In this document: piece after piece, positions 9,048-19,900 of the stretch
Layout: the number at the start of each line of letters is the position of its first letter
Numbering within the stretch: position 1 is the first letter of the stretch
Source: Morganella morganii
GTDB lineage: Bacteria; Pseudomonadota; Gammaproteobacteria; Enterobacterales; Enterobacteriaceae
Assembly (NCBI RefSeq): GCF_003996855.1
Contig: NZ_NRQY01000001.1
Location: 454,323 to 518,116, forward strand
Direction of reading: 5' to 3'
DNA: 63,794 nt
Position numbers and translations under genes: made by a program
Notes under the pieces: generated by a model
The model's database searches: none
The model's input: only the letters and a program-made list of their open reading frames with translations
What the model was told of the DNA's origin: nothing

Positions 9048-9095
9048 TATCGCGCGATAATTGGTGTATATTGCGCGCTTTTCAGGGGGGAAGAT

Positions 9096-9992
9096 ATGGA
9101 AACGGGTTCATCTGTGCGTCTTAATAAATACATCAGCGAAAGCGGCATCTGCTCCCGCCGGGATGCAGACCGCTATATTGAGCAGGGATTGGTTCTGATC
9201 AATGGCAAACGTGCGGCTATCGGCTCACAGGTTATGCCGGGTGATGTGGTCAAAGTCAATGGTCAGCTGATTGAGGCGCGGGAGCAGGATGATCTGGTGC
9301 TGATTGCTCTCAACAAACCGGTGGGCATTGTCAGCACAACTGATGACGGCGAGAAAGACAATATTGTTAATTTCGTCAACCACAGCACCCGTATCTTCCC
9401 TATCGGCCGCCTGGACAAAGATTCTCAGGGGCTGATTTTCCTGACTAACCACGGCGATCTGGTGAATAAAATTCTGCGTGCCGGAAATGACCACCAGAAA
9501 GAGTATGTGGTAACGGTGAATAAACCGGTCACGGATGATTTTATCCGTGGTATGGCGGCAGGTGTGCCGATCCTCGGTACGGTAACCAAAAAATGTAAAG
9601 TGAAGCAGGAAGCGCCGTTTGTTTTCCGTATCACGCTGGTTCAGGGGCTGAACCGTCAGATCCGCCGCATGTGTGAGCATTTCGGCTATGAAGTGACGAA
9701 GCTTGAGCGCGTCCGCATCATGAATATCAGCCTGGCTGGGATTCCGGTGGGGGAATGGCGTGATTTAACGGATGATGAGCTGGTTGAACTCTTTGATGCG
9801 ATTGAAAAATCGTCATCGGAAGATAAAAAAGTCAAAAAACCAGCCGCAAAACCGCAGAAGCGTGATAACAAAATCAACGTCGCTCCGCCGGTTTATCCGG
9901 GATCAGATAAGCCGCAGAAGAAGAAAGAGAGCAGCAGCGATAGTAACCGCCAGCGCTTTGCCCAGGCCGGGCGGAAGAAGAAGAAACGCTGA
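9096..9992 (+). CDS. rluF: 23S rRNA pseudouridine(2604) synthase RluF
   Basis: The 298-residue protein has an N-terminal S4 RNA-binding domain (residues about 8-65, with [18 protein letters not shown]). The RsuA/RluB/E/F catalytic domain carries the nucleophile Asp in [15 protein letters not shown]. RluF converts U2604, and tRNA-Tyr U35 in E. coli, to pseudouridine. The C-terminal 45 residues are very Lys/Arg/Ser-rich ([19 protein letters not shown]) and probably disordered and RNA-binding, as in other RluF proteins. It starts at ATG 9096 behind a GGGGGAAG site. Confidence 0.92.
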   Translation: METGSSVRLNKYISESGICSRRDADRYIEQGLVLINGKRAAIGSQVMPGDVVKVNGQLIEAREQDDLVLIALNKPVGIVSTTDDGEKDNIVNFVNHSTRIFPIGRLDKDSQGLIFLTNHGDLVNKILRAGNDHQKEYVVTVNKPVTDDFIRGMAAGVPILGTVTKKCKVKQEAPFVFRITLVQGLNRQIRRMCEHFGYEVTKLERVRIMNISLAGIPVGEWRDLTDDELVELFDAIEKSSSEDKKVKKPAAKPQKRDNKINVAPPVYPGSDKPQKKKESSSDSNRQRFAQAGRKKKKR

Positions 9993-10017
9993 CAGGACGG
10001 GGCCCGGCTCCGCGGAC

Positions 10018-10108
10018 AACGGGCAAAACGAAAAGTCGCTGTAAATACATCCCTGTAAGCTCAGGCGCGTCATCCATGACGCGCATGCTTTTCGTCCGCC
10101 TGCCCGTT
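10018..10108. repeat. Nested palindromic intergenic element
   Basis: Outer arms AACGGGCAAAACGAAAAG (10018-10035) and CTTTTCGTCCGCCTGCCCGTT (10088-10108) are complementary apart from a small insertion. They enclose a perfect 9-bp palindrome, GCGCGTCAT-CC-ATGACGCGC (10065-10084). The middle part, TAAATACATCCCTGTAAGC, is also self-complementary in part. It lies between convergent rluF and fbaB. It has no T run of its own, so it looks more like a dispersed REP-type structured repeat than a simple terminator. Confidence 0.6.
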
Positions 10109-10146
10109 ACCGCGAATCCCTCAGAATCCGCAGAGCGGGTTTGTTA

Positions 10147-11196
10147 TCAGGCAATCGTCACTTTCTTATCGAGATACACATCCTGCACTGCATTAATCAG
10201 TGCCACCCCGTCTTTCATCGATTTCTTAAAGGCTTTACGGCCGAGGATCAGCCCCATGCCGCCGGCACGTTTGTTGATCACCGCAGTACGGACGGCATCT
10301 GCGAGGTCATTATTACCGGATGCACCGCCGGAGTTAATCAGCCCCGCACGGCCCATATAGCAGTTTGCCAGCTGATAACGGACCAGATCAATCGGATTAT
10401 CGGTGGTCAGTGTGCTGTAAACCCGCTCGTCAGTATGGCTGAAGCCGATGGCTTTAAAGCCGCCGTTGTTTTCCGCCATTTTTTGTTTGACGATATCCGC
10501 GCCGATGGTTGCCGCAAGGTGGTTTGCCTGACCGGTTAAATCCGCGCTGGCATGATAATCCACGCCATCTTTTTTGAAGGCCGGGTTGCGCAGATACGCC
10601 CACAGTACCGTGACCATTCCCAGCTCATGAGCACGTTCAAAGGCCGCAGATATTTCCTCAATCTGACGGCGGGATTCCGGTGAACCGAAATAAATTGTCG
10701 CCCCGACTGCCACCGCACCCATTTCAAACGCCTGCTCAACACTGGCGTACAGTGTCTGATCATACTGCGCAGGCAGGCTGAGGGTTTCATTGTGGTTGAT
10801 TTTGACGAGGAACGGGATACGGTGTGCATAGCGGCGGGCAACAGAAGCCAGTACGCCGTAAGTGGATGCCACACAGTTACAGCCCGCTTCGATAGCCAGC
10901 TCGACAATATTTTTCGGATCAAAATAGAGCGGGTTGGCCGCAAAAGAGGCGGCTGCTGAGTGTTCAACGCCCTGATCCACCGGCAGAATGGAAAGATAAC
11001 CGGTTCCCGCCAGACGACCGTGATTAAACAGAGACTGCATAGAGCGCAGCACGGTATTTGGCCGGTTATTGTCAATCATCACGCGGGTGACAAAGTCATC
11101 GCCCGGCAGATAGAGATTGTCTTTGGGAATGGTGGTGCAGGTGTGTTCAAGAAGAGATGATGCATCATTGCCTAACAACTTAACGATATCAGTCAT
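10147..11196 (-). CDS. fbaB: Class I fructose-bisphosphate aldolase FbaB
   Basis: The 349-residue protein matches E. coli FbaB (DhnA-type aldolase, 350 aa). It contains the Schiff-base Lys region [15 protein letters not shown] and the phosphate-binding stretch [10 protein letters not shown]. It interconverts fructose 1,6-bisphosphate with dihydroxyacetone phosphate and glyceraldehyde 3-phosphate without metal. In E. coli it serves mainly in growth on gluconeogenic carbon sources. ATG 11196 has GGAGT about 9 bases upstream. It is transcribed after yegS with a 60-base gap, so co-transcription is possible. Confidence 0.95.
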   Translation of the reverse strand: MTDIVKLLGNDASSLLEHTCTTIPKDNLYLPGDDFVTRVMIDNNRPNTVLRSMQSLFNHGRLAGTGYLSILPVDQGVEHSAAASFAANPLYFDPKNIVELAIEAGCNCVASTYGVLASVARRYAHRIPFLVKINHNETLSLPAQYDQTLYASVEQAFEMGAVAVGATIYFGSPESRRQIEEISAAFERAHELGMVTVLWAYLRNPAFKKDGVDYHASADLTGQANHLAATIGADIVKQKMAENNGGFKAIGFSHTDERVYSTLTTDNPIDLVRYQLANCYMGRAGLINSGGASGNNDLADAVRTAVINKRAGGMGLILGRKAFKKSMKDGVALINAVQDVYLDKKVTIA

Positions 11197-11259
11197 GGTA
11201 TGTAAACTCCGATTCCTGTAGCGTGTTATAAAATTGTCACGGATTGTCGTGGATTGTGT

Positions 11260-12153
11260 TTAAGATAACAACCCGCAGTGTGGCGGTAACCGGCACTGGA
11301 TCGCTTCAGGCAGCACGGAAAAGGTGAATTGCTGACCAGTCAGTGGTTCGCCGTCGAGGTTAAACACCATTTCATGGGCCGCGCTGATGGTGATCCGCGT
11401 GCTGCTTTTCATAATGACACCTTCCGCTTCACCGTCATTAAAGAGGCTGTTCCAGAGTGAGCGCGGCCAGTTGCGTTCCGGCAGAATGCTCAGGTTGAGC
11501 AGCCCGTCGTTGATCCGTGCATCCGGGCACAATTTGTGTCCGCCGCCCGCCTGACAGCCGTTACCGACGCCGATAACCAGCGCGTCATCCTGCCAGTGAA
11601 AATCATCGCAGCTGATGGTGCAGTGATCGGCTTTCAGCAAATCGCTGCGTGTCAGCCCGTGGAGAAAATACGCGGCGCCGCCGAAGGTGCTTTTCAGGGC
11701 TTCCGGGGTATCGGTGGTGATTTTCGGGCCGAATCCGCCGGTGGCCATATTGATGAAATAGTGAGATTCATTGATGCAGCCAATATCAATAGCGGTTGCG
11801 CTGCCTTTGGCGGCCAGAAGCAGGGCTTTGGTTTTATCCGCCGGAATACCGGTTGCGGTGGCAAAATCATTGGCGGTGCCAAGCGGCAGAATGCCGAGAA
11901 CAGGGCGTTCCTCAGCCGGATATGACATCAGTGCGCTGCATACGGCATTAATTGTGCCGTCGCCTCCGGCGGCAATCATGGTCGCCGCGTTCAGGTGATG
12001 TGCTTCGCGGACAAAGCGGGGAATATCTTCCGGCTCCCACGTCACCCGCACCTGAATATCCTCACCACTTTCCCGTAAGTACCGGACAGCCTGACGAATA
12101 CCGTCATCGCCGGCACGTTTGCCGTTAAGAACGACTATATGCGTTTCCGCCAT
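11260..12153 (-). CDS. yegS: Lipid kinase YegS
   Basis: The start at ATG 12153 (MAETHIVVLNGKRAGDDG) gives 297 residues, matching E. coli YegS (299 aa). A longer in-frame extension to 12285 runs through AT-rich leader sequence and is not conserved. The diacylglycerol-kinase catalytic domain has AAGGDGTINAV (nucleotide-binding GGDGT) and the LPLGTANDFATATG motif. YegS phosphorylates lipids (phosphatidylglycerol in vitro) on the cytoplasmic membrane side; its physiological role is not established. Confidence 0.92.
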   Translation of the reverse strand: MAETHIVVLNGKRAGDDGIRQAVRYLRESGEDIQVRVTWEPEDIPRFVREAHHLNAATMIAAGGDGTINAVCSALMSYPAEERPVLGILPLGTANDFATATGIPADKTKALLLAAKGSATAIDIGCINESHYFINMATGGFGPKITTDTPEALKSTFGGAAYFLHGLTRSDLLKADHCTISCDDFHWQDDALVIGVGNGCQAGGGHKLCPDARINDGLLNLSILPERNWPRSLWNSLFNDGEAEGVIMKSSTRITISAAHEMVFNLDGEPLTGQQFTFSVLPEAIQCRLPPHCGLLS

Positions 12154-12246
12154 ATCAGTCTCCGTGTTCAGATTGCGTCTTTTAAAGATAACAAATACAG
12201 GCGGATTCTGCCGGGAAAAAAAAGCGGAGAAAAAGGGAAGGGCACA

Positions 12247-12333
12247 AAAAGAAAAGGTTGGCTCAAGGGAGATTGAGCCAACCAAGGAGGTGGTTCCTGG
12301 TATTACATATTGCGTTTTAGTTCTTTATTTTCC
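12247..12333 (-). ncRNA. cyaR: Small regulatory RNA CyaR
   Basis: On the minus strand, about 87 nt run from GGAAAATAAAGAAC (12333 down) to a strong terminator: stem GGTTGGCTCAA / TTGAGCCAACC with loop TCTCCC, then a T-rich tail. The core ACCAGGAACCACCTCCTT is identical to E. coli CyaR (RyeE), including the target-pairing segment. The terminator-loop sequence ATCTCCCTT is also shared. E. coli cyaR also lies downstream of yegQ (trhP), the same place as here. A TAGTAT -10 (12345-12340) fits +1 at 12333. CyaR is an Hfq-dependent, CRP-activated repressor of ompX, nadE and luxS in E. coli. Confidence 0.9.
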
Positions 12334-12366
12334 TGTCCGATACTACGAAATAACCAAAGTGATTGT

Positions 12367-12382
12367 TGTGATCGGATTCGAA
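12367..12382. promoter_or_regulatory. CRP site of the cyaR promoter
   Basis: TGTGA-TCGGAT-TCGAA matches the CRP consensus TGTGA-N6-TCACA perfectly in one half and 3 of 5 in the other. Its centre (12374.5) is 41.5 bases upstream of the predicted cyaR start at 12333, the standard class II activator position. Confidence 0.65.
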
Positions 12383-12393
12383 AATTCAGAATT

Positions 12394-13785
12394 TTACCCG
12401 TTTACGGCCGCAGCGTCGGTAAATTCCGGCATATGCGGATTACGGGTGCTGGTACCCTGTAAGTTACGGATCAGCAATGCAAATTCCAGGTTCACATCAT
12501 CAGAAACCGGCAGATAGACAATATGACCATTACCCGGTGCGACATCTGTGGCTTCCCCTTTGCGGTTATTCATGGCATCGAGGGTAAAGCTGATATTACC
12601 GTTCGGGGTCATCAGTTCCAGGCTGTCGCCGACAGAGAATTTATTTTTGACATCCACTTCAGCCAGGCCGTTCACGCGGTTGCCGGTAAACTCGCCGACA
12701 AACTGCTGGGAATCAGAAACGGAATAACCGTATTCATAAGTCTGATAAGAATCATGGGTATGACGGCGCAGGAACCCTTCGGTATAACCGCGGTGTGCCA
12801 GGCCTTCCAGTGTGGTCAGCAGAGATGCATCAAACGGTTTCCCGGCAACGGCATCATCAATAGCACGGCGGTAAACCTGTGCGGTCCGGGCGCAGTAATA
12901 GAAGGATTTGGTACGGCCTTCGATTTTCAGGGAGTGAACGCCCATCTGTGTCAGTTTTTCGACATGCTCGATAGCCCGCAGATCTTTGGAGTTCATAATA
13001 TAGGTGCCGTACTCATCTTCGAACGCGGTCATATATTCACCCGGACGCTGTGCTTCCTCAATCAGGAACACTTTGTCAGTCGGTGCGCCAACCCCGAGAG
13101 TCGGCTCAATATTCTTCACCGGAATGGGTTCCTGCTTGTGAACAATATTGCCGACCACATCTTCTTTGCCTTCTTCCACTTTATATTCCCAGCGGCAGGC
13201 ATTGGTGCAGGTGCCCTGGTTAGGGTCACGTTTGTTAATGTAACCGGAAAGCAGGCAGCGGCCGGAGTAAGCCATACACAGTGCGCCGTGGACAAATACT
13301 TCCAGTTCCATATCCGGCACATTTTTGCGGATATCGGCGATTTCTTCGAGTGACAGTTCACGGGAGAGGATCACACGGATCAGCCCCATCTGATTCCAGA
13401 ATTTCACGGTTGCCCAGTTCACGGCGTTGGCCTGAACGGATAAATGAATGTCCATCTGCGGGAAATGCTCGCGTACCATCATGATCAGACCGGGGTCGGA
13501 CATAATCAGGGCGTCCGGACCCATGGCAATCACCGGCTCCAGGTCACGGATAAAGGTTTTCAGTTTGGCGTTATGCGGGGCGATATTCACCACGACATAG
13601 AATTTTTTACCCAGTTCGTGGGCTTCCTGAATACCTTTGGCGAGGTTTTCGTGGTTAAATTCGTTATTACGGACACGCAGGCTGTAACGTGGTTGTCCGG
13701 CATAAACCGCATCCGCACCATAGGCGAACGCATAGCGCATATTCTTCAGCGAGCCCGCCGGAGAGAGTAATTCGGGTGTAAACAT
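12394..13785 (-). CDS. trhP: tRNA 5-hydroxyuridine synthesis protein TrhP (YegQ, U32 peptidase-like)
   Basis: The 463-residue protein matches E. coli YegQ/TrhP (453 aa). It has a TIM-barrel N-terminal part (ELLSPAGSLKNMRYAFAYGADAVY) and the U32 signature EVFVHGALCMAYSGRCLLSG. A cysteine group (Cys in GALCM, GRCLL, GTCTNAC) probably binds an Fe-S cluster. TrhP makes ho5U34 in tRNAs using prephenate. The C-terminal region ends in DAAAVNG. cyaR follows directly in the same direction, as in E. coli. Confidence 0.93.
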   Translation of the reverse strand: MFTPELLSPAGSLKNMRYAFAYGADAVYAGQPRYSLRVRNNEFNHENLAKGIQEAHELGKKFYVVVNIAPHNAKLKTFIRDLEPVIAMGPDALIMSDPGLIMMVREHFPQMDIHLSVQANAVNWATVKFWNQMGLIRVILSRELSLEEIADIRKNVPDMELEVFVHGALCMAYSGRCLLSGYINKRDPNQGTCTNACRWEYKVEEGKEDVVGNIVHKQEPIPVKNIEPTLGVGAPTDKVFLIEEAQRPGEYMTAFEDEYGTYIMNSKDLRAIEHVEKLTQMGVHSLKIEGRTKSFYYCARTAQVYRRAIDDAVAGKPFDASLLTTLEGLAHRGYTEGFLRRHTHDSYQTYEYGYSVSDSQQFVGEFTGNRVNGLAEVDVKNKFSVGDSLELMTPNGNISFTLDAMNNRKGEATDVAPGNGHIVYLPVSDDVNLEFALLIRNLQGTSTRNPHMPEFTDAAAVNG

Positions 13786-14003
13786 AATGTATTCCGATCT
13801 GAGTTCAAGTCAGAACCTTCCCCTGCGGGGGAGGCGTAATCAAGGCGATGGATTCTAGCGCGTCATCCGCCCGGTATCAAATGAATTACTGAAAATGGCA
13901 TGAATATCGGATAACGATTTGATATAGTTTCGTTAAATTCAGTGACGCGGCGGAGAATTCCCGCTTCGTTATCATTTACTATAGTCTGTTACAGCGTGGA
14001 TAC

Positions 14004-14765
14004 ATGGAAAAACGTCATATTGCAGTCTGGATTGGTCTGGTTCTTAACCTGATTTTCCTGGGAATTATCGCCTATATTCCGTCGGCTCTTGAGCCGTACC
14101 GGGATCAGCTGGATTATCAGACACAACAGCTGATCGAAGTCTTACCGTACGTGAAAATTCTGATGACCGGCGGAATTGCGGCACAGCTTATCAGTCTGAC
14201 ATTTCCGCGTAACCAGCCGAAATTGGGCCTGATTTTCGCTATGATCGGCGGTATTATTTTTGTTCCGCTGGGTTTTATCTTTATCGTCGGTTATCTCTAC
14301 GACTATAACCGCGTGGTCTACAGTTCACTGAAAAGTGTCCCGAAACTGGCGCAGTTACCGTTTGAGGTTCTGCTGAAGTTTAATAAGCAGCGTCAGGTCA
14401 GTATGGCCGCGATGTATGCTGTGCTCGGTGTGGTACTGCTGGTCATCGGTATGGACTTCGGCGGTATCATGGTTGCGGTGGGTATTGTGCTGCTGATTAA
14501 TGCGCGGCGTATCCAGTATTATCCGATGCTGGCGATTGCCGGCGATAATCTGCTGTTTACCCCCGGGCAGTATGCTGTCTGCTATGAAGCGCCGCTGAGT
14601 GCTTTCACCGTGATAACAGACAACCGTTCTGCACTGAAACTGCATATCAGAACCGCTGAGCTGGATCGGGTATTCCGTATTGCAAAAGCTGATTTATTAC
14701 AGGATGAGCAAAATACGCTTGATAAAATCCTGGCCCGGCTGAAGCGTCCGTCAGTGATACAGTAA
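14004..14765 (+). CDS. Conserved hypothetical membrane protein
   Basis: The 253-residue protein is not recognised. It has about five hydrophobic segments: residues 8-25, 50-65, 76-97 and two around 130-170. A C-terminal soluble part of roughly 80 residues (AIAGDNLLFTPGQYAVCYEAPLS...) follows. That part reads like a small beta-rich domain exposed to the cytoplasm, possibly PH-like. It stands alone between trhP (divergent) and baeR (convergent), with its own terminator. The start ATG 14004 is in keeping with an N-terminal MEKRH followed by a membrane segment. Confidence 0.7.
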   Translation: MEKRHIAVWIGLVLNLIFLGIIAYIPSALEPYRDQLDYQTQQLIEVLPYVKILMTGGIAAQLISLTFPRNQPKLGLIFAMIGGIIFVPLGFIFIVGYLYDYNRVVYSSLKSVPKLAQLPFEVLLKFNKQRQVSMAAMYAVLGVVLLVIGMDFGGIMVAVGIVLLINARRIQYYPMLAIAGDNLLFTPGQYAVCYEAPLSAFTVITDNRSALKLHIRTAELDRVFRIAKADLLQDEQNTLDKILARLKRPSVIQ

Positions 14766-14775
14766 TCAGAAAAAT

Positions 14776-14802
14776 AAAAACGGCGGATATCCCGCCGTTT
14801 TT
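14776..14802. terminator. Bidirectional terminator between the 253-aa membrane protein gene and baeR
   Basis: The stem CGGCGG / CCGCCG is flanked by AAAAA on the left and TTTTT on the right, between convergent genes. Confidence 0.8.
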
Positions 14803-14837
14803 ATATGTGTCAGATAACAAACAGTCAGATAACCATC

Positions 14838-15557
14838 TCAGATGATGGTGGCGGCAATAATCTCCGCGGGGCCGCCTTCCCAGCGATAGCCTAATCCGTA
14901 CACCGAATGAATAAAATCGCGGTCACTTTCCAGCTGTCCGAGCTTGCGGCGCAGGTTTTTGATATGGCTGTCGATAGTGCGGTCAGTCACCACGCGGTAA
15001 TCATCGTACAGATTATCCAGTAACTGGTTACGGGACAGCACGGTGCCGGGGTGCGACACCATTGTGCGCAGCAAACGGAATTCAACCTGAGTGAGATCCA
15101 GGCTCTGTGTCCCGAAGCGTACCTGATAATTCACTTCATCAATAACCAGGGTGTCAGATTTATCCTCTGACGTTTCGTTACTGCGCTGACAGCGGCGCAG
15201 AATGGTTTTGATCCGCGCCACGACTTCACGCGGGCTGTAAGGCTTGCAGACATAATCATCCGCACCGATTTCCAGTCCCAGCAGGCGGTCAATCTCTTCC
15301 GTTTTCGCCGTCACCATCATGACGGGTACATCGCTGAACTGACGGATTTCACGGCAGAGTGTCAGACCGTCTTTCTCCGGCAGCATCAGATCCAGTAAAA
15401 TCAGATCCGGATGATTTGCCCGGACCCAATCTGTTACTTCGCCGCCGCGTGCCAGCCAGTGAGTGCGGTAATGCTCGGCGTGCAGATAATCCGTCAGTAA
15501 CTGAGCCAGTTTCGGCTCATCTTCCACAATAAGAATCAGTTCGGCATGTTGTTCCAT
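14838..15557 (-). CDS. baeR: Response regulator BaeR
   Basis: The 239-residue OmpR/PhoB-type regulator has a receiver domain (residues 8-122) with the phospho-accepting Asp in [14 protein letters not shown] and the switch Lys in [11 protein letters not shown] winged-helix DNA-binding domain (about 140-230) ends in SVYGLGYRW. With BaeS it answers envelope stress such as indole, flavonoids and metals, and activates mdtABC. It is the last gene of mdtABC-baeSR, 14 bases after baeS. Confidence 0.93.
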   Translation of the reverse strand: MEQHAELILIVEDEPKLAQLLTDYLHAEHYRTHWLARGGEVTDWVRANHPDLILLDLMLPEKDGLTLCREIRQFSDVPVMMVTAKTEEIDRLLGLEIGADDYVCKPYSPREVVARIKTILRRCQRSNETSEDKSDTLVIDEVNYQVRFGTQSLDLTQVEFRLLRTMVSHPGTVLSRNQLLDNLYDDYRVVTDRTIDSHIKNLRRKLGQLESDRDFIHSVYGLGYRWEGGPAEIIAATII

Positions 15558-15571
15558 GCGGTAAACTCCTG

Positions 15572-16933
15572 TCAGTCAGGGCGTGGCAGTATCAGCGTAA
15601 TCGTCACACCGCCGAGCGGGGATGCGGATGCACTGATCTGCCCGTGATGCGCTTCCGCTATTTTATCACAGATCGCAAGGCCGAGTCCGGAGCCGCCGCT
15701 GGCACGGTTGCGGGAGGATTCACTGCGGTAGAAGCGTTCAAAAATCTGTGAAAACTGTTCTTCAGTCAGCCCCGGCGCACTGTCTGACCAGTCGATCCGG
15801 ATCTGTGTTTCATTCTGTTCCCCGCGAACCACAATCTGCCCGCCGCTGTCGGTGTAACGCAGGCTGTTTTCCAGCAGATTATGGAACAGCTGGCCGAGCC
15901 GTGCATCATCGCCGAAAATCATCAGCGTGTCCGGCAGTTCAGTTGTCACGGTGAGATTTTTTTCCTGCAACCGGTGACGGAATACGCCGATGGAGCGGCT
16001 GATCACATCACTCAGGTTACATAACTCTTTACGGTAGGAGAGTGACCCGCTGTCGGATAATGAGAGCTGATGCAGATCACTGACCAGTTTTGTCAGTGTC
16101 TGAACTTCCGCCAGCAGAGATGCGAGGGTTTCCGGTGTCGGCTGGCGTATCCCGTCCTGAAGGGCTTCCAGCTCGCCCTGCAATACTGCCAGCGGGGTAC
16201 GCAGTTCGTGTGAAACGTCCGCCATGTAGTCGCGGCGCATCAGTTCATTTTTTTCCAGCGCGGAGGCGAGCTGATTAAAATCATTCGCCAGCTGTGCAAT
16301 TTCATCTTTACCGTGAACCGGCACACGGCTGCTGAAATTGCCCGCAGCCAGCTGATGTGTGCCTTCCGCCAGCCGTTTGACGGGCCGCAGAAAACCGCGT
16401 GTCAGCAGCCAGGTCACCACCAGAGTGACCAGCAGTACCAGCGCCGACACTATCCAGCTTGTGCGTGCCTGCTGATGTGAAAAGCTCTGATCGGCGGCAC
16501 GGTTGATATTATCATCTGCCGGCATCACCACCCAGCCGACCACCTTGTTGTTATATCTCACCGGCTTGCGGTACAGATCGCCACGCGGCACCGGGCCGTG
16601 CCCGAACAGCCGGCGATCATCGTCATCCAGCAGCCAGAAACGCATTTTCCAGCCGCGTTCCATATGCTGCATATGGCGGTCGGTATCCAGAGCCCGCAGT
16701 GCCTGCATAAATCCGCGCTGATTATTGCGCAGAAAATACCAGCTGCCGTAATCGGCATATTTTTCAGCGACAACATCGGCGATCATCTCCGTCCGGTCTT
16801 CAGCAGAGCGCTGGAGATAGCCGAGAAAGCCCTGCTCAAAACTGAAGCGGATAGCCAGATGCATGGTCAGTACCACCAGCATACAGGTGGCAAAAATGGC
16901 GAGAAACAGTTTGTGACCAATACCGGTTTTCAT
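15572..16933 (-). CDS. baeS: Sensor histidine kinase BaeS
   Basis: The 453-residue kinase has two membrane segments (residues about 10-30 and 160-180), a periplasmic sensor region between them and a HAMP domain. The H-box [17 protein letters not shown] holds the phospho-His, and the ATPase domain has an N-box near [13 protein letters not shown] and the G-box GSGLGLAIC. Length and order match E. coli BaeS (467 aa). Its ATG overlaps the mdtC stop (ATGA), indicating translational coupling within mdtABC-baeSR. Confidence 0.93.
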   Translation of the reverse strand: MKTGIGHKLFLAIFATCMLVVLTMHLAIRFSFEQGFLGYLQRSAEDRTEMIADVVAEKYADYGSWYFLRNNQRGFMQALRALDTDRHMQHMERGWKMRFWLLDDDDRRLFGHGPVPRGDLYRKPVRYNNKVVGWVVMPADDNINRAADQSFSHQQARTSWIVSALVLLVTLVVTWLLTRGFLRPVKRLAEGTHQLAAGNFSSRVPVHGKDEIAQLANDFNQLASALEKNELMRRDYMADVSHELRTPLAVLQGELEALQDGIRQPTPETLASLLAEVQTLTKLVSDLHQLSLSDSGSLSYRKELCNLSDVISRSIGVFRHRLQEKNLTVTTELPDTLMIFGDDARLGQLFHNLLENSLRYTDSGGQIVVRGEQNETQIRIDWSDSAPGLTEEQFSQIFERFYRSESSRNRASGGSGLGLAICDKIAEAHHGQISASASPLGGVTITLILPRPD

Positions 16934-19900
16934 GTATTTCCCTCCGTGTTCAGAACGGGCTGTCCGGCAGGTTCCCCGGTTTTTTTACGGCGCAGCCGGT
17001 CAAAAAACAGGTAAATCACCGGCGTGGTATACAGTGTCAGGATCTGGCTGACCAGCAACCCGCCGACCACTGTAATACCGAGCGGCTGGCGCAGTTCCGC
17101 ACCGTCACCGCTGCCGAATGCCAGCGGCAGTGCACCGAAAAGGGCAGCCAGCGTGGTCATCAGGATCGGGCGGAAGCGCAGCAGACACGCCTGAAAAATC
17201 GCATCCCGCGCACTCTGCCCGCCGCGCTGGGCGGCAATGGCAAAGTCCACCATAATAATGGCGTTTTTCTTCACAATCCCGATCAGCAGCATAATGCCTA
17301 TCAGGGCGATCAGGCTGAACGGTGTATCAAAAAATTTCAGTGCAAGCAGTGCACCGACCCCCGCAGAGGGCAGGGTGGATAAGATGGTCAGCGGGTGAAT
17401 AAAGCTTTCGTACAGCATACCGAGCACCAGATACACGGTGACAATGGCGGCGATAATCAGCAGCACCTGAGACTGTAATGTTTCCTGAAACAACTGCGCT
17501 GTTCCGGCAAACGAACCGCGCAACCCGGACGGCACACCCAGTTCCACCATGGTACGTTCGACAGCCGTCACGGCATCTGACAGAGAATACCCTTCCGCCA
17601 CGTCAAAGCCGATTGTTGAAGCCGCTGACAGCCCCTGATGGTTGACACTCAGCGGCGCATTTGCCGGACGCCACTGTGCGAAATACGCCAGCGGAACAGG
17701 TTGTCCCTCTTTATTGATGACAAACATTTTATCCAGCGCGCTGACATCCTGCGTGTACTGCGGCGCGACTTCCATCACTACTTTATACTGGTTCAGCGGC
17801 TCATAAATCGTGGAGATCTGCCGCTGGCCGAAGGCGTTATTGAGCAGATTATTGGCATCATTGACACTGATCCCGAGTTGCGCCATCACATCGCGGTCAT
17901 AGGTCAGTGCCATCTCCGCACCTTTATCTTCTTTATCCGAGTTTACATCGGTCAGCTGCGGCAGTTCACCGAGTGCTTTGCGGATTTTCGGCTCCCATTC
18001 CCGCAGCAGGGATAAATCATCCGCCAGCAGGGAATACTGATAACTGGAGTTGGACTGACGCCCGCCTGCCCGCACATCCTGTACCGGGATCAGAAACAGG
18101 TTGGCGCCCGGTTCATCGGCGAGGGTAACCCGCAGCCGGTTGATCACATCCTGGGCGCTGTCTGTCCGCTCATCCAGCGGATTGAGCGAGATAAACATAA
18201 ACCCGCTGTTCACACGACCGCCGCCGGTAAAGCCGGTGACACTGGCGACATCTTTATCACTGTGAATACGCTGCATAAAGGTTCGCATTTTCTGCTCCAT
18301 CGACTGGAACGAAATGCTCTGGTCAGCACGGACAAAGCCCAGCAGCCGGCCGGTATCCTGATCCGGGAAAAAGGTTTTTGGTACGGAGATATAGAGCCAG
18401 ACCGCCAGGGCAATGGTGCCGGTGAAAATCAGCAGCACCCAGCGGCTGTGTGCCAGCACCACGGTCAGACTGCGTCCGTACCATTGCTGAATACGGAACA
18501 GGATTCTGCCCGCGCCGCGCTTGCGCTCCCGTGCCGGAGCCGCCCGGTTTTTCAGCAGATAGGCGCAGAGCATCGGGGTGAGTGTCAGGGAGATAACCAG
18601 TGAAATAGCAATGGCGGTGGTCAGGGTGATGGCGAACTCGCGGAACAGCCGCCCGACAAGGCCATCCATCAGCAGCAGCGGAATAAACACCGCCACCAGG
18701 GAAATACTCATCGAAAGCACGGTGAAACCCACTTCGCTGACCCCTTTGAGCGCAGCTTCTTTGGGTTTCAGTCCGTTTTCAATATGACGGGCGATATTTT
18801 CCAGCACCACAATGGCATCATCCACCACAAAGCCGGTGGCGACGGTCAGTGCCATCAGTGACAGGTTATTGAGGCTGAACCCGCACAGATACATGGCGCT
18901 GAAAGTACCGATAAGTGAAACCGGCACGGCCAGCGCAGGGATAATGGTGGCGCGGCCGGAGCGCAGAAACAGGAAGACGACCAGGATCACCAGACCCACC
19001 GCAATGGTCAGTGCGCGCTCCACTTCTGTCAGTGAGGCACGGATGGTCGGTGTGCGATCCTGCGCGACCTGCAAATCCACACTGGCGGGAATGGCATCCT
19101 GTAATACCGGCAGCTGTTCGCGGATACGCGCCACCGTAGCGATAATATTGGCACCGGCTTCACGGCGGATCACCAGCAGAATAGCGGGCTTACCGTTGCT
19201 CATCCCGGCTGCGCGGACGTTCTGCACCGAGTCTTTCACGGTGGCGACATCCGCCAGGCGTACTGCCGCGCCGTCATTGTAATGCACAATCAGCGGACGA
19301 TAATCATCCGCGGTTTTCAGTTCACTGTTACTGCTAATCTGCCAGCGGCGGTCATTGTCAGAAACAGAGCCCTGCGGGCGCAGCACGTTGGCATCAGCAA
19401 TCGCTTTGCGGACGCTGTCGAGGGAAACGCCCTGATTAAACAGTTGTGACGGATTCAGTTCCACGCGCACAGCAGGCAGTGAGCCGCCGCCGACCGAAAC
19501 CTCACTCACGCCCTCAATCTGCGACAGGCGCTGCGCCAGCCGGGTGGAGGCGATATCATAGAGTTTGCCGGTATCGAGCGTGTCCGATGTCAGCGTCAGG
19601 ATCATAATCGGCGCATCGGACGGGTTGGATTTATAGTAACGTGGCCGCGACGGCATCCCTGACGGCAGCAGATTCTGCGCAGCATTCAGTGCCGCCTGCA
19701 CATCGCGGGCGGCGCCGTTGATATCGCGGTTAAGTTCAAATTCCAGGGTGATACTGGTGCTGCCGAGCGAGCTGGATGATGTCATTTCCGACACTCCGGC
19801 TATCTGCCCGAGTGATCGCTCCAGCGGCGTGGCGACAGACGATGCCATGGTTTCCGGTGATGCGCCCGGCAGTGACGCCGAGATATTGATCACCGGATAA

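Noticed and set aside
12154..12285. N-terminal extension of YegS
   Set aside because: It would be translated through the cyaR terminator region; the family start at 12153 fits length and a ribosome site.
17638..18015. Open frame opposite mdtC
   Set aside because: Shadow of a well-supported RND transporter gene; no signal or family likeness. Similar long antisense frames occur across mdtB, ppk, trhP and fbaB.
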